Assembly: GCA_018402635.1 (NCBI GenBank)
Contig: JAGYIP010000009.1
Coordinates: 62,001 to 126,000 of the forward strand
Length of the DNA: 64,000 nucleotides
Source: Burkholderiaceae bacterium
Lineage (GTDB): Bacteria; Pseudomonadota; Gammaproteobacteria; Burkholderiales; Burkholderiaceae_A
Direction of reading: 5' to 3'
Positions 37,140 to 46,179 of the stretch are shown piece by piece. A program made the translations under genes and the position numbers. The stretch's first letter is position 1. The number at the start of each line of letters is the position of its first letter. The notes under the pieces are model-generated. The model ran no database searches. It was given only the letters and a program-made list of their open reading frames with translations, and was not told the origin of the DNA.

Positions 37140-38450
37140 ATGTTCGAAAGGTTTCGGTCCGGCCGCAGTCAAGGTCAAGACGAGCGCGTGCTTAAGACCT
37201 TGGTCTCGAGCTGCGAACGTCTCATTGGAGAGGCTGGCGAGTCGGTCGGGCTTGGCATTGCGCGGCAGATTCTCCAGTCCTACTCGGCGTTAAGCCCGGA
37301 GTTTAAAAATCGGTTTTTTAAGGCCATTGCCGAAGGCTTTAACCCCGACCCAGGCCTGGTTGAGCAGTCTGCAAAGCGTTATGCGCAGTCGCAAGATCCT
37401 AAAGACCTTATCCAAATGGTGGCTGATGCACAGCCGCCGCGGCAAGAGCTTTTTCGAAGGATTAATCGCGTGCCAGAGGGCTGCGCTGCACTTCTAAAAA
37501 TGAGGGAGTCCCTTCTTCAGAGCCTCGTCAAAGACCCCAGCCTCAAGGCTGTCGACTCCGACCTTGAGCATCTGCTTGCCTCATGGTTTAACCCTGGCTT
37601 TTTAAGGCTTGATCAAATCAGTTGGGAGTCGCCTGCGGGCCTGCTTGAGCAGATTATTCAGCACGAGGCTGTGCATGAAATTGATGGCTGGGCCGACCTT
37701 CGTCGACGCCTTGAGCCCGATCGACGTCTGTTTGCATTCTTCCATCCGGCCTTGCCGAAGGAGCCTCTGATTTTCGTTGAGGTTGCGCTGCTTCGCGAGA
37801 TGCCCCAGTCCATTACCCCTCTGCTTGATAGAAAGTCAAAGCCAGAGCCTCCCACTAAGCCTTACAAGGTGGCGGCCTTTTATTCCATCTCAAACTGCCA
37901 GCCAGGGCTAAAGGGCGTGCATCTTGGAAATTTTTTAATTAAGCAGGTGGCTGAAGCCCTTAAATTAGAGTTTCCCGAGATACGGCAGTTCTGCACACTC
38001 TCGCCCATTCCTGGATTCCTGCGCTGGCTGCTTGCCAACGAGCCCTTTGCGCGTGATGGACTTACGGAAAAGGTCTGGCTTCGTCTTGAGGATCGCCGTC
38101 GGCAGGTTCTTGCGCGTGCCCAGTCCTTGTCGGCCGCATCCGATTTCGCGCGCCTTGCCCAAGACGAGACCTTACGTCCAAGTATCGTGTCACTTGCTGC
38201 GGCCTTTCTTTCAAACGTCTCTTCCTCGTCTCGCCAGGCCGATCCCGTAGCGCGTTTCCATCTTCACAACGGTGCGCGACTTGAGCGCATTAACGACCAG
38301 GCCGACCTCTCGGTTAAAGGTCTCAAGCAGTCCTTAGGCGTTATGGTGAATTACCTCTACGACCTCTCTACGATCGAAGAAAACCACGACATTTTTTTGC
38401 GGGGCGAGACCGCCTGCTCAAAGTCGGTTGCCGACCTGATTAATCGATGA
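37140..38450 (+). CDS. Malonyl-CoA decarboxylase
   Basis: This enzyme turns malonyl-CoA into acetyl-CoA and CO2. The 436-residue protein has the helical N-terminal domain and the C-terminal GNAT-like catalytic domain. The latter shows AAFYSISNCQPGLKGVHLGN, FPEIRQFCTLSPIPGFLRWL and the active-site-like RFHLHNGARLERIN (family pattern HxxNGA). The last codons overlap the next gene (ATGA at 38447), so translation is coupled. It opens a three-gene malonate module. Confidence 0.93.
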   Translation: MFERFRSGRSQGQDERVLKTLVSSCERLIGEAGESVGLGIARQILQSYSALSPEFKNRFFKAIAEGFNPDPGLVEQSAKRYAQSQDPKDLIQMVADAQPPRQELFRRINRVPEGCAALLKMRESLLQSLVKDPSLKAVDSDLEHLLASWFNPGFLRLDQISWESPAGLLEQIIQHEAVHEIDGWADLRRRLEPDRRLFAFFHPALPKEPLIFVEVALLREMPQSITPLLDRKSKPEPPTKPYKVAAFYSISNCQPGLKGVHLGNFLIKQVAEALKLEFPEIRQFCTLSPIPGFLRWLLANEPFARDGLTEKVWLRLEDRRRQVLARAQSLSAASDFARLAQDETLRPSIVSLAAAFLSNVSSSSRQADPVARFHLHNGARLERINDQADLSVKGLKQSLGVMVNYLYDLSTIEENHDIFLRGETACSKSVADLINR

Positions 38451-39310
38451 ACGACCGTCAGCCTGCCTCACCTGCCGCCATGCGCTCGCGCCAAAACCGA
38501 GGCGCTAGCAAAGCAGCTGCGGGCCGTGTCTGGTGCAGTCGTGCGGCGGGTGGGCATGTGGCAACCGTCTGGCTGTCCCATCCCGGCCGGCTTAATGCCT
38601 TATCTGCTGGAATGTGGAAGGCCTTAGCCGATGTTTTCAATGAGATTGCGGCCGATGAACTTCTACGCGCCGTTGTTGTTCGCGGCGAGGGTGGCGCATT
38701 TGCCTCGGGGGCCGATATCACTGAGTTTGCCGAGCTTCACAGCAGTCGTGACCAGGTGCGTCGCTACCATGATGAAATTCTTGGCGAGGGACTGCGTGCG
38801 GTCATGAACTGCCCGGTTCCTGTTATTGCCGCCATCGATGGCCCATGCGTGGGGGGCGGGCTTGAAATTGCAACTGCCTGCGATCTGCGTATTGCAAGTC
38901 GGCGTTCAAGCTTTGGTGTGCCCATTGGCCGAATCGGGTTTCCCATTGCGCCGCTTGAGGCAGCCTGCGTTTTAGAACTGGTTGGTCGTGCAAATGCCCT
39001 TGAGCTTTTGCTCGAAGGCCGTATCTGGCCCTCAGAGGAGGCCTATGCCAAGGGTCTTATTAACCGACTGGTCGATGACGAAGACTGGGAGCGAGAGCTT
39101 GAGGCAACCCTTCAACGTGTCTGCAGCTGCGCGCCTCATGCCTCGCGTCGAAGTAAATGGATTCTTCGTCAGCTTAGTGGCATTGACGATCGCCAAAAGC
39201 TCTCAATGGGTCAGCGTGAGTCGTGCTGGGATTTTGCCGACACGAGCGATTATGCTAAAGGCCTAGACGCCTTTTTAACCAAGACTCGACCTCAGTTTAA
39301 GAACGACTAG
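38447..39310 (+). CDS. Crotonase-family (enoyl-CoA hydratase/isomerase-like) protein
   Basis: This 287-residue protein has the crotonase oxyanion-hole segments FASGADITEFAE and DGPCVGGGLEIATACDLRIA. The first catalytic Glu of enoyl-CoA hydratase (in the FGxPE motif) is replaced: the protein reads FGVPIGRIGFPIAP. A simple hydratase role is therefore doubtful. The N-terminal 25 residues are basic and look disordered. It overlaps the decarboxylase gene and precedes the malonyl-CoA synthetase by about 60 bases. Its substrate is probably a short acyl-CoA of the malonate route (inference). Confidence 0.85.
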   Translation: MNDRQPASPAAMRSRQNRGASKAAAGRVWCSRAAGGHVATVWLSHPGRLNALSAGMWKALADVFNEIAADELLRAVVVRGEGGAFASGADITEFAELHSSRDQVRRYHDEILGEGLRAVMNCPVPVIAAIDGPCVGGGLEIATACDLRIASRRSSFGVPIGRIGFPIAPLEAACVLELVGRANALELLLEGRIWPSEEAYAKGLINRLVDDEDWERELEATLQRVCSCAPHASRRSKWILRQLSGIDDRQKLSMGQRESCWDFADTSDYAKGLDAFLTKTRPQFKND

Positions 39311-39379
39311 GTTTTTTAAACATTGACATTTCGTTGTGCTGGGGATGCTTGAGGTCTTGAGCTTTTTTGAGTGGATGCT

Positions 39380-41023
39380 ATGACGATCAGCCCCCAGGGT
39401 TTCACTGATATTGCCCCAACGGTTACGGCCGAACTTCAGATGCTGCTTAAGACGGGCTCTGCGGCTAAGGGTTTGAAGAACCTCTACACCGAGTTGATGC
39501 GAAAGGCCAAGCCCACTAAGGTTGCCATTCGTACCCTTGATGGCCTGCACTACAGCTACCGCGACCTCTCGGCTGCAAGTGCGCGTATGGCCCACTTTAT
39601 AAGGTCGCTTGGGCTTGCCCCGGGAAGTCGCGTGGCCGCCCGTGTTGAGAAGTCGCCCGAGGCCCTTATGCTTTACCTTGCCTGTCTGCGTTCAGGCATG
39701 GTCTTTCTTCCCCTAAACACCGGCTATCAGTCCGAAGAGCTGCGTTACTTTTTTAATGATGCAAAGCCTGGGCTTGTTGTCTGCGACCCATCGGCATCTG
39801 GCTGGATTGCCCCTCTGGCGAAGTCTTCGGGCTGTCATCACGTTGAGACCCTGGGAGGCGCGATTTCGGGAAGTCTTTTAGAAAAGGCCACCCCCTTCCC
39901 AGACGACTTCCCTACAATTGCCTGCGGCCCAGATGCGCTGGCAGCCATTCTTTACACCTCGGGCACCACGGGACGTAGCAAGGGGGCCATGCTTACCCAT
40001 GCCAATCTGGCATCGAACGCACTTGTCCTGCATCACGCTTGGCGCTGGCAAGAAAGCGACGTCCTCATTCACGCCTTGCCAATCTTCCATGTGCATGGGC
40101 TCTTCGTGGCCATTCATGGGGCCTTGTGGGCCGGTGCCCAGATGGTCTGGATGTCCAAGTTTGATGCCAGTGCTGTTGTGAAGGAGTGCGCTCGGGCAAC
40201 TGTTCTTATGGGGGTGCCCACCTTCTATGTTCGCCTGGTGGAATCAGGGCTGCTTACCGCTGAGCGCGTGAAAACCATGCGGCTTTTTATCTCGGGCTCT
40301 GCGCCCTTATTGGCAGAGACCCATCAGGCGTTTACACAGCTCACGGGGCAGGCCATCTTAGAGCGCTACGGCATGTCAGAGACCATTATGCTTACGTCGA
40401 ACCCCTACAAAGGCAACCGTCGTGCAGGCACGGTGGGGTTTGCCCTGCCTTCTGTGGAGGTTCGTCTGGTCGATGACCAGGAGACTCCTATTAAGCGTAT
40501 GCCTGGGGAGGAGTCCGCCATTGGCGGTGTTCAGGTTCGTGGCCCCAATGTTTTTGTGGGCTATTGGAACATGCCCGAAAAGACCAAAGAAGAGTTTGCG
40601 CAAGGGGGGTGGTTCAAAACAGGCGATATGGGCCAGTTCGCGGCAGACGGCTACCTTGTGCTTGTTGGTCGAAGTAAAGACCTCATTATTTCTGGTGGCT
40701 ACAACGTCTACCCCAAAGAAATTGAACTCCTTCTTGATGACCAGCCCGAGGTCTATGAGTCGGCTGTTATTGGGCTCTCCCACCCCGACTTCGGAGAGGC
40801 CGTGGCGGCGGTTGTTGTGCCCGACCCACCCGAGGCTGCGAGTCGAATGGGGCCAGACGACGAGACCAAACTACTGGCTCGTCTGCGATCGATGATTGCT
40901 GGGTTTAAGCTGCCTAAACGTCTATTTTTCTTGCCCGAACTGCCTCGCAATGCCATGGGTAAGGTTCAAAAAATGTTCTGCGCGAGCGTTTCGCCTCAAC
41001 CTTTTCAGCCGGCTAGGCTTTAA
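39380..41023 (+). CDS. matB: Malonyl-CoA synthetase (AMP-forming acyl-CoA ligase, MatB type)
   Basis: This ligase activates malonate (or methylmalonate) with ATP and CoA. The protein of about 547 residues has the P-loop-like ILYTSGTTGRSKGAMLTH, the YGMSETIMLTSNP motif, and the hinge and catalytic region VLVGRSKDLIISGGYNVYPKEIE, with the final Lys in RNAMGKVQK. The MatB assignment rests on similarity and on the malonyl-CoA decarboxylase two genes upstream. A GTG at 39371 is an alternative start. Confidence 0.88.
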   Translation: MTISPQGFTDIAPTVTAELQMLLKTGSAAKGLKNLYTELMRKAKPTKVAIRTLDGLHYSYRDLSAASARMAHFIRSLGLAPGSRVAARVEKSPEALMLYLACLRSGMVFLPLNTGYQSEELRYFFNDAKPGLVVCDPSASGWIAPLAKSSGCHHVETLGGAISGSLLEKATPFPDDFPTIACGPDALAAILYTSGTTGRSKGAMLTHANLASNALVLHHAWRWQESDVLIHALPIFHVHGLFVAIHGALWAGAQMVWMSKFDASAVVKECARATVLMGVPTFYVRLVESGLLTAERVKTMRLFISGSAPLLAETHQAFTQLTGQAILERYGMSETIMLTSNPYKGNRRAGTVGFALPSVEVRLVDDQETPIKRMPGEESAIGGVQVRGPNVFVGYWNMPEKTKEEFAQGGWFKTGDMGQFAADGYLVLVGRSKDLIISGGYNVYPKEIELLLDDQPEVYESAVIGLSHPDFGEAVAAVVVPDPPEAASRMGPDDETKLLARLRSMIAGFKLPKRLFFLPELPRNAMGKVQKMFCASVSPQPFQPARL

Positions 41024-41059
41024 GCGCTGCGCGCTGAGCAAAAAAATGACACCCAGGCC

Positions 41060-41866
41060 TTAGAAGGCCCTGGTGAACATGTAGGCAGCGAGAAGAAAAA
41101 GAAAATAGGCAAAAAATCGCCGAAGTGAGTCAACATTGAGCGAATGGGCAACCTTTGCCCCAAATGGCGCGGTTGACATGGACCCAATAACCAGAATAAT
41201 TAAAGCAGGAAGGTAGATATAACCAATAGATCCACCAGGAAGACCCGCAACATTCCAGCCACTCATAATGTAGCCCGCCAGGCCACCAAGGGCGATGGGA
41301 AACCCCATTCCCGCAGAGACGCCCACGGCCGTGTGCATCTTCACATTGCACCATGTTAAAAACGGAACGGTAATAAACCCTCCACCCGCACCTAAAAGGG
41401 CACTAATGAATCCGATGCCGGACCCCACCAGCCCCAGGCCACGCGCCGAGGGCGTTTCGCGGCCAGGTTTGGGTTTCTTTCCCCGCAGCATCGACAAGGC
41501 CGAATAGCCAACGAAGGCCGCAAAGACGGCTGCCAGCACCGTACCCTTGAGCATGCCTGCGAAGTTCGCGCCAAGGAACGTTCCAAGCAATGCCCCCAGG
41601 CCCATGGGTCTTAATATGGCCATATCCACAGCCCCTCTTTTGAAGTGGGCTCGGGTACTGGAGAGCGAAGTAAAAAGAATAGTGGCCAGAGAGGTTGCGA
41701 TGGCCACCTTCACGACAAGGTCGACCTCGATGCCCTTGGCAGAAAAAAGCATGGTCATAAAGGGCACCATCGACATACCCCCGCCAATGCCCAGAAGACC
41801 TGCAAGAAAACCTGTTGAAGCACCGAGGACGATAAGCGCAGTTACCGTCAGGAGGTCAAGGTCCAT
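41060..41866 (-). CDS. TSUP family (TauE/SafE) anion permease
   Basis: This 268-residue membrane protein has about eight hydrophobic segments and the two internal repeats typical of TSUP: AGLLGIGGGMSMVPFMTM and ALLGAGGGFITVPFLTW. Family members move sulfite, sulfonates or other small organic anions. Convergence with matB is tempting, since malonate import needs a carrier, but TSUP as a malonate carrier is only a guess. The start lies eight bases after the zapA stop on the same strand. Confidence 0.88.
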   Translation of the reverse strand: MDLDLLTVTALIVLGASTGFLAGLLGIGGGMSMVPFMTMLFSAKGIEVDLVVKVAIATSLATILFTSLSSTRAHFKRGAVDMAILRPMGLGALLGTFLGANFAGMLKGTVLAAVFAAFVGYSALSMLRGKKPKPGRETPSARGLGLVGSGIGFISALLGAGGGFITVPFLTWCNVKMHTAVGVSAGMGFPIALGGLAGYIMSGWNVAGLPGGSIGYIYLPALIILVIGSMSTAPFGAKVAHSLNVDSLRRFFAYFLFLLAAYMFTRAF

Positions 41867-41873
41867 CGTGTCC

Positions 41874-42200
41874 TTAGTCGAATAGCTTTTCTTGTGGGGC
41901 CAGCGCGTCTTCGGTAAGGTCGATTAAGGACTGAAGGCGAGTCTTTAGGTCAGACTCCGAGAGCCCGCCCGACTGACCTCCCACCAAGAGTTCGCGTGCA
42001 AGGGTAAGTGCCACCATGACTGCGATACGGTCGGTTCCGGTAAGCCGGCTGTTTTGCTTAATCTGCCGCATGCGGGTGTCAACAAGTCCAACGCATTCAA
42101 GCAACAGAGGTTTTTCGTCAGGCTCGCAGGCGAGCCGGTAAGGTCGGTCCATGATCTGAACCTCGATCTCGTGCTGCTTGGTTGTTCGGCTTGTGGGCAA
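41874..42200 (-). CDS. zapA: Cell division protein ZapA
   Basis: ZapA bundles FtsZ filaments at the division ring. The 108-residue protein has EIEVQIMDRPYRLACEPDEK, LVDTRMRQIKQNSRL and RIAVMVALTLARELL, followed by a coiled-coil tail. It lies 42 bases downstream of a ZapB-like gene, the usual beta-proteobacterial pair. I looked for the 6S RNA often found near zapA and did not find room for it here. Confidence 0.9.
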   Translation of the reverse strand: MPTSRTTKQHEIEVQIMDRPYRLACEPDEKPLLLECVGLVDTRMRQIKQNSRLTGTDRIAVMVALTLARELLVGGQSGGLSESDLKTRLQSLIDLTEDALAPQEKLFD

Positions 42201-42242
42201 TGGGTGCTCGTGGGTGGTGGACGAAAAAAAGGGGGGCTAGGG

Positions 42243-42431
42243 TCAGGCCTTTGTCTTGAGAAGATTTTCAAGCCGCTCGCTTGCCTGGTCGATACGCGAC
42301 TGGAGCTGACGATTCTTTTCTTCCGAGGACAACAGGGATTCTCGAAGGTTCTTGTTCTCAGCTCGAAGCCGTTGCAGGGTCGTTGAAACACTGGTTATAC
42401 GGTCTTGAAGCAGATCAAGTTCTTTTATCAT
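42243..42431 (-). CDS. Small coiled-coil protein, ZapB-like (TIGR02449 type)
   Basis: The ATG at 42431 gives 62 residues that are almost wholly coiled coil: MIKELDLLQDRITSVSTTLQRL, then RAENKNLRESLLSSEEKNR. The position directly before zapA matches the small ZapB-like protein of this family. The open frame runs back to 42545 but overlaps the divergent dsbD gene and has no ribosome site there. A divisome role is inferred from context. Confidence 0.75.
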   Translation of the reverse strand: MIKELDLLQDRITSVSTTLQRLRAENKNLRESLLSSEEKNRQLQSRIDQASERLENLLKTKA

Positions 42432-42498
42432 GGTTAAGATGGTACCAATTTGTTCTGCTCGCTTAGATAGATAACGTATTTTTCTTCGAATCACTCTT

Positions 42499-45069
42499 AT
42501 GAAGAAGCTGCCTGTGGCTCTTTTTAGTCCGATCGCCCTGACCATGCGCCTGGTGGGTTTATTGCTAGCCCTTATGTGCGCGCAGTCCGTTTATGCGCAA
42601 TCTGCTGGCTCTGCGTCCTTGGGTAATGCCAAGCCGGCCTCATCGGAATCGGGGCTTCTGTCACGGCTTACTCAGGGTCAGACCCAAGAGTCCGTGGTTG
42701 ATGGTCAGGCGCTAATTCAGGCCGTTCCTGGGCCCATTCAGACCGACGAGGTTGCAGCAAGCCTTGTCTTTTCAAGCCGCGAGCTTATTGCAGGCCAGCC
42801 CTTTGAAGTTGGGCTTAGGCTTCGACATGCGCCGCTTTGGCATACCTACTGGGTTAATCCTGGCGACTCCGGGCTTCCCACCGAGTTCGAGCTCAACCTG
42901 CTCGATGCTTCGGGTGCTCGACTGCCCGTGCCAGTTCAGCCCATTCAGTGGCCTGCCCCCCGTCGGCTACCTGTTGGCCCCCTTGCGAGCTATGGCTTTG
43001 AAGGGGAGCTTCTTCTTGCAAGGCTAGCGCAGCTTCCGCAGGAGCTTGGGTCCATTGAATCGGGGAGCACGGGGTTTGTGCCAAGGGCCCTTGAGGTGCA
43101 GGCCAACTGGCTTGTCTGCAAAGATGTCTGCATTCCGGGTGATGCACGGTTTGTTATTGCCTTGCGACAGGCGTCTGCGCAGGGCGTTGATTCATCGGCC
43201 ACGGGAAATGCCCCCGCAGGGGCGCTTCAGCTCGAAGTATCTGCCAGTGCGATTGAACCCGAGGACCTGAAACGGGCAAGGGCAAGCCTTCCCGTGCTTG
43301 CGCCCAAGTCTCTTGGCTATGCGGTTTCTGAAGATGGTGCAAAGCTTGTTGTCTTCGGGGACGACCCTGCGCAGGCCATTGAGGGCGGCTACCTGTTCCT
43401 TGAGCTTGAAGGCCTTGTCCAGCCGGCTGCCGCCCAGGCCGTTTATCAGTCTTCAAGCCAAGGCTTTTGGCTCGAAATCCCCTTAGGAGGGTCTTCAACA
43501 CGGCTGCTTCAAAGCCTAAAGGCTGCTCCAACACCTCTTTATGCCGTTTTCCGACCCCAAGACCACAAGGCAGAGCCTGTTCGATGGTCTCTTCGGCCCA
43601 CAAGGCAGGGTGCCTTTGAAGGTTTTCAAGAAGGCCCGCAGGTTTTTTCAGGCCCGCTGCCAAGTCGAGCCGCGTTGCTCGACCCAGGCAAGACCGCAGA
43701 GCAGGCTTATCAAGCCCGAAAGGCAGACTTGGGTCCTCTGGCTGGCTCGGGTCTTGGCCTTGGTCTGGCTTTTTTGCTTGCTCTGGTGGGAGGGCTGCTG
43801 CTTAACCTCATGCCCTGCGTTTTTCCGGTCCTCGGTCTTAAGCTTCTTGCGCTTAGTCAACATGCGCAGTCGCAGGCTCATGCACGCCGCCACGCCTTCA
43901 TTTTTACCGCCGGTGTGCTTGTCTCGATGCTTGCCCTTGCCTCGGTTCTGCTCGGCCTTCGGGCCGCAGGCGAAGCCATCGGCTGGGGGTTTCAGCTTCA
44001 GAACCCATGGGTTGTCATGGGCCTTGCCCTTCTTTTTGTTGCCATGGCGCTGAACTTCTTCGGTCTGTATGAGCTAGGGCTCGGGCTTGCGCGAGTCGGG
44101 GCGCAGGCCGAGCAGAACCTTAAGGGCTCCACGGACTCCGGAGCCTTTGGTTCGGGCGTTCTTGCGGTTATTGTGGCCTCGCCCTGCACGGCGCCCTTTA
44201 TGGGCTCTGCTCTGGGTTTTGCGGTTTCGGCCGCTCACTGGAGCTCAGGCCTTCTGGTGTTTCTTGGTCTTGGGCTTGGCCTAGCCTTGCCGTTTCTGGT
44301 GCTGGCAGTTGTTCCGGGGGGAACAAGCCTTCTGCCTAGGCCAGGGCCTTGGATGCAGACCTTCCGCCAGTTTCTGGGCTTTCCAATGCTGGCAACGGCG
44401 GCCTGGCTTGTCTGGGTGCTTATTCAACAGCAGGGGGCCGATGCAGGGCTTGGGTCGCTCATGGCCTTGGTGCTTCTTGCATTTGCGCTCTGGCTTTTTG
44501 GCCGTCTGCAAACCGCGGCATTCCAATCCAAAGGCTCAACCGGAATCAGTCGTTGGCTGAGTCCTTTGTCGATGTTACTAAGCGTTATTTCGATCGTTTA
44601 TTTGGTGACACTTGTTGGTCAGGGTCAGCCTGTGGTGGGTGAGGCCAGTTCGTCCGATCGTGGCAATGCCTCGGCATCCCAGGCAGATGAAACAGACTTA
44701 GAAGCGGCCGGTGCTGTCTCGGGTCTGCCCTGGAGACCTGGCCTTGCCCAAGAGCTCGCGGCCCAGGGCAAGGTTGTTTTTGTTGACTTCACCGCAGCCT
44801 GGTGCATCAGCTGCCAGGCAAACAAGGCGCGTGTTTTAAATCGAGGCGAGGTTGCGCAAAGGCTGGGCTCAAATGGGTATCAATTGCTTACTGCCGACTG
44901 GACTCGGCAAGACCCCGTAATTACTGCTGAGCTTACCCGGCATGGCCGCTCGGGTGTTCCGCTCTACCTTGTCTACGGCCCAGCCCTTCAAGAGCCTTTG
45001 GTCCTGAGTGAATGGCTAACCGAAGACCAAGTTGTTAAGGCGTTCCAGCAGGCGCAGGCGGGTCGGTAA
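42499..45069 (+). CDS. Protein-disulfide reductase, DsbD/ScsB family
   Basis: This 856-residue protein carries reducing power across the inner membrane. It has a signal peptide (ending SVYAQ), a periplasmic N-terminal domain with paired cysteines in WLVCKDVCIPGDARF, a multi-span DsbD domain with the redox cysteines LMPCVFPVLGLK and SPCTAPFMGSALGF, and a C-terminal thioredoxin fold VDFTAAWCISCQANKA. The long N-terminal domain with WHTYWVNPGDSGLPTEF is that of ScsB-like proteins, not E. coli DsbD. Partners may include cytochrome maturation or copper-stress factors. Its end overlaps exbD by 35 bases (convergent). Confidence 0.9.
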   Translation: MKKLPVALFSPIALTMRLVGLLLALMCAQSVYAQSAGSASLGNAKPASSESGLLSRLTQGQTQESVVDGQALIQAVPGPIQTDEVAASLVFSSRELIAGQPFEVGLRLRHAPLWHTYWVNPGDSGLPTEFELNLLDASGARLPVPVQPIQWPAPRRLPVGPLASYGFEGELLLARLAQLPQELGSIESGSTGFVPRALEVQANWLVCKDVCIPGDARFVIALRQASAQGVDSSATGNAPAGALQLEVSASAIEPEDLKRARASLPVLAPKSLGYAVSEDGAKLVVFGDDPAQAIEGGYLFLELEGLVQPAAAQAVYQSSSQGFWLEIPLGGSSTRLLQSLKAAPTPLYAVFRPQDHKAEPVRWSLRPTRQGAFEGFQEGPQVFSGPLPSRAALLDPGKTAEQAYQARKADLGPLAGSGLGLGLAFLLALVGGLLLNLMPCVFPVLGLKLLALSQHAQSQAHARRHAFIFTAGVLVSMLALASVLLGLRAAGEAIGWGFQLQNPWVVMGLALLFVAMALNFFGLYELGLGLARVGAQAEQNLKGSTDSGAFGSGVLAVIVASPCTAPFMGSALGFAVSAAHWSSGLLVFLGLGLGLALPFLVLAVVPGGTSLLPRPGPWMQTFRQFLGFPMLATAAWLVWVLIQQQGADAGLGSLMALVLLAFALWLFGRLQTAAFQSKGSTGISRWLSPLSMLLSVISIVYLVTLVGQGQPVVGEASSSDRGNASASQADETDLEAAGAVSGLPWRPGLAQELAAQGKVVFVDFTAAWCISCQANKARVLNRGEVAQRLGSNGYQLLTADWTRQDPVITAELTRHGRSGVPLYLVYGPALQEPLVLSEWLTEDQVVKAFQQAQAGR

Positions 45070-45493
45070 TGAGCGCGAGCTTTGTTAGCCCGTTCTTTGT
45101 TGCCTTGGCCATAACCCGCACAATGGCCTCATAGGTCGTCTGTTTATCAGCGCGAATCTGAATGACGGTCTCGTCGTTCGCACTTTTAAGTTCTGCCAGA
45201 AGTTGATCCAGTTCTTCGTCTGAGACAGGCTTCGTTTTGAAAAAGACCTCGCCCTGGGCGTTAATTTCTAAAACCACGGGGTCGGTCTGAGGTTTAACTG
45301 CAGGCGCTTCTGCATTAGGAAGGTTGAGGTTAAGTCCTTGGCTAATCAGTGGCGCAGTCACAATAAAAATAATTAGCAGCACCAGCATCACGTCCACCAG
45401 TGGGGTGGTATTAATGTCTGCCATTAGTCCATCGTTCTCGGTGGCTTTCGAGAAGCCCGATGAAAGGCGTGATGAGGAGCTACGTGTTTGCAT
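45035..45493 (-). CDS. exbD: Biopolymer transport protein ExbD
   Basis: This 152-residue protein has a single membrane helix with the key Asp (MADINTTPLVDVMLVLLII) and a periplasmic domain. With ExbB it uses the proton gradient to energise TonB. It ends the fur-exbB-exbD set. No tonB is nearby, so a TolQ/TolR role is possible, but the short ExbD pattern and the Fur link favour ExbD. Confidence 0.88.
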   Translation of the reverse strand: MQTRSSSSRLSSGFSKATENDGLMADINTTPLVDVMLVLLIIFIVTAPLISQGLNLNLPNAEAPAVKPQTDPVVLEINAQGEVFFKTKPVSDEELDQLLAELKSANDETVIQIRADKQTTYEAIVRVMAKATKNGLTKLALITDPPAPAGTP

Positions 45494-45516
45494 CGCGCAG
45501 AAGCACTCTTGGTGCC

Positions 45517-46158
45517 TTAGTTCTTCTCAGACGAGAAGGCGGGGTGTTGAAGCAGATCGTCTGCAAACGCCTCAATGCCCGCCATATGCCTCTGGCTGAG
45601 CCGCTGAAAGGCGTTGAAGGCCAGCACTGCAGGAATCGCCACGAAAAGACCTGCTGCCGTCATGACCAGGGCCTCGCCAACGGGACCCGCCACCTGATCG
45701 ATCATCACCTGGCCCTGGCCTTGAATGCTGGTAAGGGCACGAAAAATTGACCAGACCGTACCAAGTAGCCCAACAAAAGGGGCCGTGCTGCCAATGGACG
45801 CAAGCAGCCCCAGGCCAGAGGAAAGGTCGTTTCGAATTAAAAGAAGTTCGTCGCGCAGTTGGCGAACCAGACGATCGCTTAATGTACCGCCCGCGGCAGA
45901 GGCCGCCGCCTGGGCACGATGGGCCAAGCGAAGCAGAAGGCCCGAGCGGTCGGATTCGGCAATAAGCTGTGTGGCTCGCTCACGATCTGCCTCAGCCCAG
46001 AAGGCCTCGGGCGCGGCGGGACGCTGCCTGAGTCGCTGCCATCCGTAGAGAAGTCGTGCACCAATGGCAGCCCAGCTGAGCACAGACATGACAACAAGCC
46101 CAAGGGCAACGGCAATAATGACGCCGTCGGCCGATTCAATCATGTGATCCAAGGTCAT
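45517..46158 (-). CDS. exbB: MotA/TolQ/ExbB proton channel protein (ExbB-like)
   Basis: This 213-residue protein has three membrane helices, with GLLASIGSTAPFVGLLGTVW and MTAAGLFVAIPAVLAFNAF forming the proton channel core of the family. It begins 21 bases after the fur stop and precedes exbD by 23 bases on the same strand, so fur, exbB and exbD are probably one operon. Distinction from TolQ rests on context only. Confidence 0.88.
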   Translation of the reverse strand: MTLDHMIESADGVIIAVALGLVVMSVLSWAAIGARLLYGWQRLRQRPAAPEAFWAEADRERATQLIAESDRSGLLLRLAHRAQAAASAAGGTLSDRLVRQLRDELLLIRNDLSSGLGLLASIGSTAPFVGLLGTVWSIFRALTSIQGQGQVMIDQVAGPVGEALVMTAAGLFVAIPAVLAFNAFQRLSQRHMAGIEAFADDLLQHPAFSSEKN

Positions 46159-46179
46159 TCGGTCAGCTTTCGCGTTTGC

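Noticed and set aside
39311-39379. TTGACA-like promoter before matB
   Set aside because: A TTGACA is present at about 39324, but no credible -10 lies 16-18 bases on; evidence too thin to list.
41867-42242. 6S RNA near zapA
   Set aside because: The spaces around zapA are 7 and 42 bases, too short for it.
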